Below are positions 1 to 11,478 of a stretch of DNA of 64,000 nucleotides, piece by piece; the stretch's first letter is position 1; every line of letters starts with the position of its first letter. The stretch lies in the NCBI GenBank assembly GCA_021432635.1, contig MU270074.1, positions 62,001-126,000 of the forward strand, read 5' to 3'. Under the pieces are notes generated by a model. It did no database searches. It was not told the origin of the DNA and worked only from the letters and a program-made list of their open reading frames with translations. This DNA is from Thozetella sp. PMI_491. Taxonomy: Eukaryota; Ascomycota; Sordariomycetes; Chaetosphaeriales; Chaetosphaeriaceae. Both the position numbers and the translations under genes were made by a program.

Positions 1-46
1 GCACGAAACCACGGGATGGCGCACAGCTGCGAGGCGAGGGGGATCC

Positions 47-454
47 TTACAGGCAGAAGACGTTGAGACCCACGCTGAGCGCAGTCTTGGCGCCGATCAT
101 GGAGAGAATGAACATAATAAGCCAGAAAGTGGTCTGGATAACGTTCACGATGAGGAAGAGGCGGGGGCTGAGCTTCCGCTGAGCACGCTTGACGATGGTG
201 ACAATATCGAGAACCAAGCAGAGGACAATGATGACCTCAACAACGCACAGGATGGCGATGATGCTGTCGACGCTAGACTTGATGCCGTAGTCATTGTACA
301 GCTTAGTCAAGTTATTCCTGGAGGCGGAGATGACGCCGATGGCGAGACCGTAGATGCCAATCTCGATCACCATGATGAGGATGCGGACCACCCAGAAGGG
401 GATCAGGACCCGCTTCAGGAACGGCGAGTCGCCGACGACGTGTTGGCGCGACAT
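47..454 (-). CDS. Small four-helix membrane protein (MARVEL-like), cut by window start
   Basis: The frame from ATG at 454 gives 135 residues with four hydrophobic segments (about 18-42, 63-86, 99-118 and the C-terminus), the layout of small fungal MARVEL-like proteins of the plasma membrane or endomembranes. The apparent stop TAA at 47-49 lies inside a good splice donor (GTAAGG, 45-50), right after the last helix begins. Remembered relatives continue through that helix into a short polar tail, so I think the exon ends at 51 and the rest lies before the window. No catalytic motif is visible. A real gene is likely; family assignment is tentative and the function unknown. Confidence 0.6.
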   Translation of the reverse strand: MSRQHVVGDSPFLKRVLIPFWVVRILIMVIEIGIYGLAIGVISASRNNLTKLYNDYGIKSSVDSIIAILCVVEVIIVLCLVLDIVTIVKRAQRKLSPRLFLIVNVIQTTFWLIMFILSMIGAKTALSVGLNVFCL

Positions 455-2549
455 GCTGCTGCTGTGCGTGTATATGTATGTATGGGGGGGCCGGTTGACG
501 CCGAGGTCGTTCGAGGCAGAGAAGCTGCTAGGCGCGTGAAGTGAGCGCGCGCGCGGTTGAAGCTCAAAGTCGCGTGGGTTTGGGTGCTTCGGCGTTCGTC
601 AAGACTGCAATCCCAGAAGAGATGGTCGACGGGATGTCTCTGGTAGAGGAAGAGAAGGATATTAAGAGCAACAACGCCTATAATACCGTCCAAGAGCCTG
701 CAGAGAAAGGAGAGATGATGAGAGGAACGAGGACAAAAAAAGTTTCAGCCCTATTCGCCCTGTCTTATATTTTCCCAACCTTTTTGGGCGACGCCCCTCG
801 ACCGCGCCGGGATGGGAAATTCCCTGAGCTTGCATGAGGGGCAGGCCACAGGAGGCTGAGGCTAACCCCTGATTAGCGCTGCGCCGGGCCAGCGATCGCT
901 GGATGCCTTCCCGACAGGCTACGGATTTAGAATAAGAACGATTCAAATCGCGGCACAGCGTCGCGAGCGAAATCCCCTGGCCGCCCCCTAAGCCCCCCCA
1001 AAATGCCGCACCGCCATTGGCCCAATTATTCGAGCGCACTGCTAGCGACCTGGCTGCCTGCTCGTGCCAAGTAAGCACGACGGAGTCGCGAAGGGTGGTA
1101 GTGCTATTAAGGGTGCTCGCTCAGTGCTTGTCATCGCTTCGCCTGTCATTACGAGAGGAACCTTTGACGGGGCCTAGACTGCGGTGCAGGACCTGTCGTA
1201 TCAGCCATACTCCTCAGCCGCACACGCATGGCACGGCGACCAACACGGCTGAAGAAGAGACAGTGGAAGAAAAAGAAAGAATTGTCGGCGGGATAGACTC
1301 CTTCCTTCCCCCCTTGCTCGCACGCGACTACGACCTACTGTACGCTTCCTACCCCACGCCCACTAGCACCGTAAGACGGCAGGATGCACACGCCTGCCGA
1401 CGCCAATCAGACATTGAGACCATGTCCGATATGCAGAGTCTATGGAGCTGCCAAGGCGCGTGGCTGTGTTGGTAGACATTTGGCGCCCTCCCTTTTGGTC
1501 GTTACACGGGCTGCTTGACAAATTTTGCACGGCCGGCGGCTACGATTCTCCTTCGATGGTAGTGGTCTGGACTGCCGACCTTCAACAGAGACCGACCTTG
1601 GACCGGCCAGCTGGCCCGGGGAAATTGACAAATGCCCGGGGGAGGGGGGGGGGGTTGGCAAGCAGAAAGTTGCGCGGGAGCTGCTCAGTGCTCACGGCTA
1701 AGAGCCCAAAATGGGATAGCAATCCAAGCGGGCCCCTGGCCAATCTGTTCCTTGCGGGCCCGAGACGATGGATCGGTGGAAATTCGTACCCCAAACTACA
1801 AATTACGGAGGAGCACTTCTACTAATTACTATAGGTAGTTGGGTTCGGTCGTATGGCCCTTTCCTTAGCTTAGCCGTCGCCTGGCTCAACTTGCGGCTCT
1901 AGATCGTGGCGCACGTAGTGGAACACACTTAGCCTAGAGCCCTCACTGCCTTCTTTATTCCCGCAGCTCCGCCCCCCGGCTTAGAAGGCCTAACCCATTG
2001 CCGCGGTGCCTATGCGCCACGGTATTGGGCCGTTTATGTGTGCTACGTAGTACAATATCAATCGCTGCACTTGTCATCGATCCATCTTTTCTTGACAACT
2101 TGAGTAAAGTAGGGCCGGACGCTTCGCCTTAGGGCATATACTAGCTAGAAAGATGGTTTACATTTGGCGGTTCTCACTAAGCACAGCTATCGACACACAC
2201 CTCCATCAATGCTCTCCCCCCTTAGCCGAATTATCACTTCAAGTTCCAAGACCATAATAGCTCCTAGACGCCTTGTTAGACGCCTTGTGGTAGTTCCGAA
2301 AAAGAGACAGAAAAGCAATCCATGCACGCCGGTCTCCCTAGATGATGGTGGTGCCCAGACGGGGCTGTCCAGGTATAAAGTAAAATTTTCGAGAGCAATG
2401 CCCTTTCGCTAAGTCGAGGAGCCCCCGCCTCCGTCCTGCGCCATACAGTCCGGGGATCTTCTAAGCCGAGACCTTGGCCGGCACCGGAGCAGAAGTACAG
2501 CACACGCCATGGTCCCAAGACGCCGGGTCGACTAAGGCAGCCGCCAGTA
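455..2549. other. Intergenic region, no gene seen
   Basis: This holds the upstream region of the small membrane-protein gene (455 upward) and the region past the DUF3716 gene. Open frames on both strands are short and show no recognisable domain. Visible landmarks are a purine-rich run at about 1640-1657 and a perfect 12-bp tandem duplication at 2265-2288. I recognise no mobile element or RNA gene. Confidence 0.6.
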
Positions 2550-3507
2550 CTAAGGGCCCGTAGCTGCGTCGTCGTGCTGTATCTCCGGGAGTAGCTGCGA
2601 TTCCAGACGCTCCTCCAACGTCCTAGAAGTCTCGGTTAGTCTTCAAACGATGCCGATGCACAGGCAGAAGCCCGGTCTGGGGGCGAACTCACTCTTCCGG
2701 TTGCTCGTAGTGCTCCGGCTCCGGCTGGATCGTCGCCACTGGGGCCACGACATTGTCGAGGTCGGGCTGAATGTTAGCGTCGGGGTCCTCCTCGTCCATG
2801 TGCGGGACGGGGTCCGGAGCGTCGTCTAGGGCGCTGAGGTTCGCGGTGCTGAGGTTTGCGGCAGTCAGGTCCGCCTGGCTCAAGTCACCCACATCGCCGT
2901 CGGCATCCCCCTCGCCGTTAGACAGCTCCTTAGCCTTGCGCTTGCGGTTCGGCTTGGGTCCAGTGTACAGAGAACACACGGACGTGTTGTCGAACCACTT
3001 GCAGTTGGAGCAGCTGTTGTGGTACTTGCCCGGCAGCACACGGCAGACGAGGAAGGGGCCGATGGCGTTCTTGGCGCGCTTGTCGGCGCATTGGGCACAC
3101 GACGTCGACGCATCCTGGCCACGCGAGTGGATGAGTAGGCCATTAACATAGCTGGGCCGCTTGCTGGCGATATGCCGCGCCGTGATCCAGCCCTGGACGA
3201 AGTAGATGATCTCGCGGCTGCGCATCTCAAAGATGTGCCGCTGCGTGTCATGCATGAGTGACTCGGGCGTCAGGGCCTGCCGGATGTTGATCGACACAAC
3301 AGACGTGGGCCGCGTTGCCTTGGTGGCGTTCCACGCCTGCACGAGCGGGTTGGACTGGTAGTCCTCCTCCTTGACCGTGGTGTTAGGCCGGCCAGGAGGA
3401 CGTCCGCGCCTCTTCTTAGGGAATTCGGCCGGCACCTCGAGCCCGGGAGGCTGAGAAGGCGCGCCATCCGGCTGGAGGGTCGCCTCAGTCGGGGGCCCCG
3501 CCTCCAT
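2550..3507 (-). CDS. DUF3716 zinc-binding-like protein with AT-hook, two exons
   Basis: Exons 3507..2693 and 2622..2550 give about 295 aa. Residues about 28-40 hold a lysine/arginine stretch followed by an AT-hook-like RRGRPPGRP. The middle carries the Cys pattern CAQC...VCRV...CSNCKW...CSLY typical of fungal DUF3716 proteins, which suggests a metal-binding fold. The C-terminal third is acidic with NL(S/D) repeats. A TGA at 2689-2691 ends the first open frame, but it is embedded in a perfect GTGAGT donor. A 70-bp intron (2623-2692) with branch GACTAAC and acceptor TTCTAG rejoins the frame and adds 24 codons to TAG at 2550. The first real ATG is 3507; an upstream in-frame TTG is not used here. 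AT-hook plus Cys cluster suggests a nuclear DNA-associated role, which is inference. It diverges from syn8. Confidence 0.72.
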
Positions 3508-3933
3508 TCTGACCGGGCCCGTGATGTTGCGCGCCGGACGATATGATATCAACAAGAGATGAAGGTGCAGTCGCGACGGCGCCTACAAGAAAGGTGGTGA
3601 AAGAGACCCTGAGTGAGTTCTTTTTTGTAGTCATGAGAGCTTCGATCAGGTTGGTGTTACGAAGTTGGGTGGGGCCTTCTTAATTTACCGAGATTCAGGC
3701 GGATTGGCAAGCGCCTTCGATAAGCCACCTCGGCCCGCTACGTAATGCGTCACAACTCCAGGTAACCTCAAGTCCGTCAAGTTCCGTTGCCGCCTGTCGC
3801 CCTCCTTTCCTCCGTTCCTCGTTTGTGGGTGACGGCCAAGCGGCAATCCGCCTAAGGGACTCTTCTTACTTCGTAGTTCCCCTCTCCATCCCCTGCGGAG
3901 GCAATCGCCGGCGCCAACGCCCCCGACGTCGTC
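3508..3933. promoter_or_regulatory. Shared upstream region of DUF3716 gene and syn8
   Basis: The 426 bp between the two divergent start codons must carry both promoters. I see no clear TATA box or coding frame. The end near syn8 is pyrimidine-rich, as is common in fungal leaders. Confidence 0.45.
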
Positions 3934-4844
3934 ATGTCGACCCCAAACGCTCTCTTCCTCCTGGCCGACCACGTCAAACTCTCCCTACTCGAGCGCAAGC
4001 GTGCCAAGGCACTCAACCTCGAGAGTGACTCCCAGGACGGCCACATCTCGCGGTCGCTGGACCAGTTCAAAGATGGACTCGAGTCCCTAGCGAAGCAGCA
4101 GCAGCAGCTGTCGGCGGACGGGGATGAAAGGTACAGAGATGCCCGCTGGAACCCCGGCATCGTTCCCCATCATTCAGGCCGATCGACTCACATCCCCCAA
4201 GCAAAGCGGCGACGATGCTCGAGCAGCTAGGGTCGCTCCAGAAGCAGTACAATGACCTGACCTCCCAGTTCCACGGCTTCTCATCGCCGTCGGCCGCCAA
4301 CACCCTCACCTCGCCGAACGACCCTTCGCTCGCCTCGGACTTCGCCCACGCTACCTCCACGACGGCAGATTCCGCTACTTCGGCCTCCCAGGCCCCCAAA
4401 AAATCGGTCCGCTTCTCGGACACGCCCCACGACCTCGAGGCGCAGGTGCCGAGCGGCGGCGCGGCGGGCCTGTTCCCTTACCGCGACGACCCCGACGACG
4501 CTTCGGCTGGCTACCAAGATCGCATCGAATCTGGGGATATGTCCAACGTGCAAATCCACCAGTACCACCAGCAGATCCTCGAAGACCAGGACGCACAGCT
4601 GGATGCGTTGGGCGAGAGCATCAGCCGCCAGCGCGAGCTGTCGATGCGGATCGGCGACGAGCTCGACAGCCAGGTGCTGATGCTAGACGAGAGCGAGCGG
4701 ATCGTGGACCGACATCAGAGCCGTCTAGACCGTGCCAGACGGCAGGTCGGGCGGATTACTAAGGGAGCCGGCGAGAACAAGTCGATGGTCACCATTGTCG
4801 TCTTGATTGTCATACTGATCTTCCTGATCGCCGTGTTGAAATGA
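3934..4844 (+). CDS. syn8: Syntaxin 8-like SNARE (Syn8)
   Basis: Two exons, 3934..4130 and 4202..4844, encode 279 aa. The 71-bp intron has a GTACAG donor, a GACTCAC branch and an AAG acceptor, and it joins the codon AG|C in phase. The N-terminal half is helical and starts with LFLLADHVKLSLLER, typical of fungal Syn8. Residues about 200-255 form the SNARE heptad region (dense Q, D, L and R spacing around IGDELDSQ). A single C-terminal hydrophobic anchor of about 18 residues ends in Lys, so it is tail-anchored. Known relatives act in endosome and vacuole membrane fusion as the Qc-type SNARE; the glutamine in the helix fits a Q-SNARE. It runs convergently toward ama1. Confidence 0.9.
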
Positions 4845-5671
4845 AGAATAATCAGCGCTTTAGAGGAGCCTGCGATGGCATGGTTTTCTCTCGATGCTAA
4901 TAGCGAGACATGTAAGAGGAGGGCCAATGGTGCCTTGGATCGAAAGTGCGGCAGACTTGTACCACTTGCAAAGATCACGAGTTACTCAGGCACGAAGCAG
5001 ACACGGGGCTTCATGATACGTACACGGGGCTTTCTTTTCCTCGCATATTCTGGGCGTTTTGGATTGGGATTTGGCTCTCTATGGTCTTGGGGTTCTCGCA
5101 AGAGTATTATCGGCTTGGCAGTCATTTAGTTTTCTATCGTACTATGACATAGCCGTATTTCCGGCTTTATCACAAGAATGCACACGCTATAGCTGTTATA
5201 GATGCCTCGTGACCAGCTTCTTGCTCCGTCCATGTTTTTCACAGAAGCATCTCAAGGGCGACAGTGACGCCCAGCTTCTCGGTATGTTCGAAAATTAAGA
5301 TGCATTGGGAGCCTTAGACGCCAGCACAGCCAAGTATAGCCAAGCACATATCCACAGCACCTATGGCGGAGGAAATGCAATTTATTTCTACTAGCTCGAA
5401 TCTATGCAGGCCTGAGGTTGCTGCTTTCTGCCTATCGCATCCATCTAAGTCTCGTCCTCTTTGATTGCTTAACAGACTCCTAGGCCAAGAGTAGTCCAGC
5501 GCTTGCGTTCATCGCCGATGTGGGCTCCGGTAAGCCTGAATAAGTTTTCAGGTAGCTTAACAGCTTCGTCCTGAGCTTTCGCATTATGTTCCGCTGCCGG
5601 CATACGCCAGGTTTGAAAAGCAAAGTGTGGTGTCGCACCCAGCCCGCCCCGACCCGCTACTCCGCGAGATC
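4845..5671. other. Convergent 3' region between syn8 and ama1
   Basis: Two genes end toward each other here. The DNA is more AT-rich than the flanking coding DNA, and I see no further gene, tRNA or repeat. Confidence 0.5.
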
Positions 5672-8519
5672 TCAACGGATGATACCTCCGGCGTCACCGA
5701 TCCCCTCCATACTCTCAAGTATGCTGCTACCGCCGAGCATCCCACGCCCCCCAACGGCTACCTTGCCCTGGCTGGACCAGACTTCGTGAAACTTGACGCT
5801 ATTGTCACTCGAGGCAACAATAATGCACCCGTCCAGCGCGCTGCACCCCCGGGATGTGACGTGGCCATCGGTCGTGTCCGCATCGTCCCCTTCCCGACCG
5901 TCGAGACTACCCAGGGAAGCCGGGTAAGATATCGCGTAGAGGGCGCGGTGCTCTCCCGACCACGGGATTGCTGCGACCTGCTGGCACTCCGGCCACGAAA
6001 ACACGGCGATACGCACAGGGTGCTTAGGCTGTGCGTAGCCAAATGTAGCCGCTATCTCGCGACTGGATGTCGACCAGATCAGGCTTGTCACTTGAGCAGA
6101 GACGGAGATGCTCGCGAGAGCGGTGCCAGTTGTGGTATGCCAGAAGTGTATGCACTTGTCGTTAGAGCCCCCTCCTGTCGCCACGAGCCCGTCTTGCCAG
6201 GGACAAAAAGCGATGGCTTTTACTGCTGCTCCGTGGACCCATCGGTGTTTCTGGGCGCCGCGGTAGAAAGTTCGCACATCGTCCGTGTGAGTGAAGAACT
6301 CCTCGTATTCTGTATCACCCTCGGACGCGGGGTCAGCCTCGCCGTCATCGTTATTATCTACCTCGTATGACCCTGACACCACTTGGTCGTTGCCGGTGCC
6401 TCGCGATGTCGAGCCTAAAATCTTTTTGGTCTCAAAGAGGCAACAAATGTTGTCGTTTCCACCACATGCAAACATGTCTCCCTTTGGGGACCAAGCGAGG
6501 CCACATATCTGCTGGGTATTGATCGATATGCGCGCGACCAGCGCGAGCTGGCCTTGCCACTGGTTGCGGTCTACCTCCCATCGATTGGGCCATTCTATCA
6601 CGTAATAGAAGACAGATCCCTGTTCATCCCCGACAAGCAGCTCTTCCGTCTGCACCAGTACAGGCCGGCCGGTGTTGCGAGGATTTGCGCTCCGTCGCAT
6701 GGTGCAAGCCGGCTTCTAGCTCAAGCAAGCAACCGAACTCTGCAGTGTCATCTCAAAACGAGGGGTATAATCTCTATCGCGGCGGAGCCTTTCTTGGTCG
6801 CGAAAGCAGTCGTAGAGCGACAGCAGAGCAAGTGTGCGATTGCTACGACCATAGGCTAAGATCGACTTGCAACCTTCAGGGGAGGAGAAGGCAAGGGTCG
6901 TCAGGTGCGCATCGTCGTACTGGCCCCCATTGAGAAGTCTAACTCCCTTGGACTCGGACCACGAATAGAGCAGGTTGCCGAGACCAACCGCCAAGGTGCG
7001 ACAAGTCGGTGAATAAGCGAGGATAGAGCAGTAAAAGTCATCCCGGAGGTTTGGCGCATCCAGGACCCTATGAATTTATGAGAAGCGCTCGTTTCCAGCG
7101 TCCAGAGGACTTACTTGAACGGAGCATGCGGCAACTCGCGTGTGCCTCGCTTCTGGTCGGAGGCTCCTGAAAAGCCAGTCAGCCAGAGAGGATTTCACCC
7201 AGGATAGGTGAGGGTATTGCTACCGAGATTATGTTTTCCTGCGATTAACTCCGATCCTTTCCAGTACGATTTCGAGCGTGAATCGAAATCGGTGGGGCCT
7301 GAAAGAGCCGCAGCATGCTGTGTTTCCCTCTTCACACCAGTTCGGAGCTCGAGTAGCCTCCCGGCACGATCAAGCCCCAGAGCGAAAGCCAACCGTGCCT
7401 CGTGGCAAGCCAGCTCCTCTTCGACTTTTGGCTTAGTGTTTGGGAAGGAGGTGTTATGGATCTCTGCGTTTGTACCCGTTCGAATGAGCCTCCCTCGGCC
7501 GTTGTCAACAGCAGAGCCGCTGGGAGCCGTTCCACCGACCCTCCATACAGTACCAAGGCTGGGGCGACGCTCTGTGGAATTACCAAAGTCGGTATTCTGA
7601 TCTCTGCGCCTTGCCAGAGGCTCTATGACGGTCCCACCGACTGCATATCTTATTAGCCTGCGCTCTATTTATAGGAACACCGCCACATACTCCCAGCTCG
7701 GATCGCGGAGGCTTCTGATAACGATAGCACGCGAAAGTCTGAGGACATTGGAACAGTCCGCTGAGAATCGTAGAAAAAGGGGTCTGGCGTTGCTCTCTCA
7801 TCTCGGAGTAGTCTTTCCATATCTGTCAGCTCATGTGATGACTTGCTGCTTCTGAACTGATCGACGATGCCTGCCGACCCAGGCGTCTTTGAGGGTATGA
7901 ACCTGTCAAACTGACGCAGAGAACCTTCTCGTTGCGTACGGGTTATCTTAGAGCCATGTCGACGAGACTTGATTCGGCCATCTGAAATACACCCGATCGG
8001 CAGTGTAGGCCGGCTAGGGACCGCCCGGCGAGGAAGAGTAGCAGGCTTTGGCTTCAGGCGCTTAGTATCGAAAGAGTGGGCGAGCTTCGGGCCGGTTGCT
8101 TGAGTCCCGAATACCGAGACGAGGTGTGCTTCGAGCGCCTGGTCTGGCTCTGAGCCATCCCGCTCGTTGCGCAGAAATATCTCTTGTTCGTACGGTCGGC
8201 CCTGGGAGTACTGCAAGTCTTTATCCAACAGCCACCCTGTCTGCAAGGAATATGGGTCTAGACTCCCATCAACGAACGATTCCAGGTTCGGGGTGGAGCT
8301 TAGAGGGCCACGGTCGCCGCCCTCCTGAAGGTTAACCTTTTCAATGTCGCTATCATCGTCTCTGTCATTCCACGGAAAGTCGGAGAAGAACTGATGCCGG
8401 AACTCGAGTGGAAGATCAGATAGATACCCAGAATCGGGCGGATCATGCAAACAAATGGGGGAGCTCAAAGTTTGGCGTTCGAGGCGGTTCTGGCGAGGTC
8501 CAAGGGGGAGACCGTCCAT
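5672..8519 (-). pseudogene. ama1: AMA1-like meiotic APC/C activator with an in-frame stop
   Basis: Four exons (8519..7691, 7640..7224, 7166..7115, 7067..5672) form one 898-codon frame with introns of 50, 57 and 47 bp. The first intron is textbook: GTATGT donor, GCTAATA branch, CAG acceptor. Residues 205-209 are the C-box DRFIP; WD40 repeats follow (CGLAWSPKGD, KAIAFCPW); the protein ends in Ile-Arg, the IR tail that docks Cdc20/Cdh1-type activators on APC/C. Relatives resembling S. cerevisiae Ama1 drive meiotic cyclin turnover. Codon 550 is TAG (6716-6718) in VACLS-stop-KPACT, where the family has Trp (TGG). Reading continues in the same frame on both sides, so this is not an intron. Either the gene is freshly inactivated, the base call is wrong, or the stop is edited or read through. 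A truncated product would lack the later WD40 blades and the IR tail. The ATG at 8519 is the first in the frame; an upstream exon cannot be excluded. Confidence 0.82.
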
Positions 8520-9619
8520 CCTGGCGCCTAGCTGGCAAACACGGAACCGAAAGGAGTTGGCCGTGGTCGACACTGGCGACGAGAGCCCTGATGATGAAAT
8601 CAGGTAGAATTTGAGCGAGAGAAGCGGGACGCCAAACCTGGCTGGCTGCTAGAAATGTCACTTTGATTTCGAGGACTGTCTTACTACTGCAAGCTCGAAG
8701 CAGGTGAAGAGCCGAACGAGCGATTTCCTGACCCAGAAGGACTTCCGGCACCAGCTGAGCTCAGGCCCGCTCACGAAGAACAAAGATATCCTGGCAGTTT
8801 GCCGCAACCATTGGGTCGTCGAATGGATGTAGCGCCAGAAACCGGCCGATACGATGATGTATTTGAATACTGAGCGGGGGTTCTAGGAGGTAGAGAAAAG
8901 AAAGAACTGAGAAGCAAACGAGGCATCGACAATAGAAATGCGTCGAGTTTTCGGCGACGGGAAGGCGAGACGGAAGAGATGCAACCACGCGGAAGGAGCA
9001 AACCGATGCAGGGCGTTGCGTGAATACAAAGCACCGAGTGGCTGCAGCACAGCTCAATTGGCTCAATTTGCGCTGCGAGTGACACTGGTGAGCCCTGTAA
9101 TTGATTACAAGTTTGATCCTATGACAAGAGTGACGAGGATTTCTCTATGTCGGTGCCTGGCGAATTACACAGGCAGCGTCTTGGGGCCTATCGACTCACC
9201 ATCAAGTAAGGGTGACGACATGGCGTCCGCGTAACCGAAGCTGTCCAAACTAGTGTGCCTGGAGCCTTGTTGTACGTCTATATGTAATGAAGTGAAACGA
9301 GATGATCAACCCATGGTCACGAACCGACACCCCACATCGAATTTTTGCGACATACAGATAGGGGCAGGGAAAAGGGGGAAGCAAACAAACCAAAGGCGCC
9401 ACTCGGGGTTAGCAGCGCCCCACTTCTGTGCAGTAACACTAGTGGAGAGCGCCTCGCCCGCCCGCTGCTTGGGACGACGAACGGGGGGCCGCCAAGGCTG
9501 TCAGCGGCTCGCCGCCTGGCTGTTTCAACCTCCGACGTCACGGACACGACAAACCACCCGCGACCGCATCTGCCAACTCGGGGAAGCATTTGGCGCGTCG
9601 GGAGGAAGGGGACTTCGAT
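8520..9619. promoter_or_regulatory. Shared upstream region of ama1 and bet4
   Basis: The 1.1 kb between divergent starts. The half near ama1 keeps some open frame on the minus strand upstream of the chosen ATG (to a TAG near 8650), so a 5' non-coding or extra exon there is possible. I see no TATA box I would trust. Confidence 0.4.
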
Positions 9620-11138
9620 ATGGCGAGTGTAGGTGCCCCCTGGTCTGCCGCTGGACCCCGCGCCAAGCGCCGACGTCGTGTGCTGACCCTAGCGGCCCCG
9701 GACAGCATGGGATAGCGAGAACCGCCCGAGCCCGCACCGCAGAGCAAAGAGCCCAAGAGCTCGAGAAAATCAAAAAGTACCGCGGCTTGGAGGACGAAGC
9801 CCGGGCTCTCGTAGGTTTTCTTTCCTCTCCCGCCGCCTCTCCCCTATCCTCCCCCTCCCGGGCGGGATGCTCCCTAGCGCCCAGCCCGAGAAGCCCGCCA
9901 TCGTTCGATCGATTGCTAATACACCGGCCGCCAACGACAGGTGTCGCAGAACAGCCCCTACTCGCCCAACTTCTTCCAGCTGACGACGCGCCTACTGAAG
10001 CTCAACCCCGAATACTATACGATATGGAACGTCCGCAGGCGATTGCTAATCTCTGGATTGTTATCCAGGGATTCTGCTGGCTCCTCGCACTCGAAGGCGT
10101 TGCCGAATTCTTCAGCGACAGCCACTACCACAGCCTCTTCCGCCGACTCATCTTCCTCTGTCTCGGCTACGACCCCGCCAGACCCAGCCCCCCTGACAGC
10201 TGGGAAGAGTGGTACTTCAGCTGAGGGCGGGGATGCGCCCACCGAACAGGCAGACGCCGTCGGTGGGGCCCCATCCGCGCAAGAGAAGGACTTGGAGATC
10301 CTCAAGACGGAGCTCGGCTTCACCATCCCGCTGCTCCTGGAATACCCCAAGTGCTACTGGATATGGGGCCACCGGCGCTGGATCCTGCTCGAGGTCATTA
10401 AGCGTCTTCCCGTGCCGATCGCAAGGCGTGTCTGGGAAGAGGAGCTCGGGCTGGTCGCCAAGATGCTGACCAAGGACCAGCGCAACTTCCACGCCTGGGG
10501 TTATCGCCGCCTGGTCGTCAAGATGCTCGAGTCGGCTGCCCTCGAAGGCAAGAGCATGGCCGAGTCGGAGTTTGAGTACACAACCAAGAGGATCAAGGCT
10601 GATTTGTCCAACTTCTCCGCCTGGCATGGCCGTAGCAAGCTAATCCCGAGGCTACTGGACGAGAGGGGCGCCGACGATGCGGCGCGCCAGGTGTTCTTCG
10701 ACGACGGTGAGCGAGACTACACGAGTGCGAGCAGGTACAAGGCTAACCGTGAGCGTAGAACTGGCTCTTATCCGGGAGGCGCTCAACGTCGGCCCCGAAG
10801 ACCAATCTCTGTGGTACTACCATCTATTCTTGATCCTGAACCTGACGGATTATGTTGGGCGGCCGTCCATCACACCAGGCCTGAGCCAGGAGGAGCGGGT
10901 TAGCTACTTAACCCGGGAGATCGAAGACATAAAAGACCTCCTGGAGGACTACGACGATGTGAAATGGATCTACGAGGCCCTCTTGGAGTACACTATATCG
11001 CTCTCCCAGCTCGAGGCACGGCCACTCAACAACGGCGAGAAAGAGGATCTGAAGACCTGGCTGGCGAACCTCCGCAAGAACGACCCCATGCGCAACGGCC
11101 GGTGGGACGACATAGCCGCGCAATATGGACTTGAGTGA
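9620..11138 (+). CDS. bet4: Rab geranylgeranyltransferase alpha subunit (Bet4)
   Basis: Four exons: 9620..9628, 9706..9810, 9941..10706 and 10759..11138; 419 aa. The first coding exon is only 9 nt (Met-Ala-Ser). It is accepted because joining it to HGIARTARARTAEQR rebuilds the N-terminus I expect for the family, with a GTAGGT donor and GCTGAC branch. Prenyltransferase alpha repeats are visible: YYTIWNVRR, CYWIWGHRRW, NFHAWGYRR, NFSAWHGRSKL and WYYHLFL. A 75-residue Ser/Thr/Ala/Pro-rich insert (about residues 70-145) follows the first repeat, as in many moulds. Type II GGTase with Bet2 and the escort protein prenylates Rab GTPases in the cytosol. It is divergent from ama1 and convergent with the phosphatase gene. 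Confidence 0.92.
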
Positions 11139-11478
11139 ATGGTCCGCGGCGCTGGCGTGGCCTCGGTGTCTGCGGTGCATTGCCTCCCAGGAGACAGCTT
11201 GAGGTAAAGGAATTGGTGTCCTGCGAGATATGCAGGATAGCGCGGGGATAGGCACATCGTCGGTTTCTTGTATTCATACTTGACAGGGCCTGAAACGGGT
11301 CCGCCACGATGGCACTCGGTACTTGGAGGGAATGTGCTACGAAGTGTCCCATGCAGATTTATTATCTCGCATTGGCATTGGCACGATAGATCATAGTTCA
11401 CGACAGCGTCTGCTTTTCGCAAGCCTCCATTCGTATCAAGACATCAAGACATTACATTACTACATGATCTCCTATATG
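11139..11478. other. Convergent 3' region between bet4 and phosphatase gene
   Basis: A 340-bp spacer shared by two 3' ends, with no gene or repeat visible. Confidence 0.5.

Noticed and set aside
5627-6370. 247-codon plus-strand frame over ama1
   Set aside because: It is antisense to continuous WD40 coding sequence and has no recognisable features.
7115-7223. Frameshift suspected in ama1 between 7115 and 7223
   Set aside because: It is resolved by two introns (57 and 47 bp) around a 52-nt exon, all in phase.
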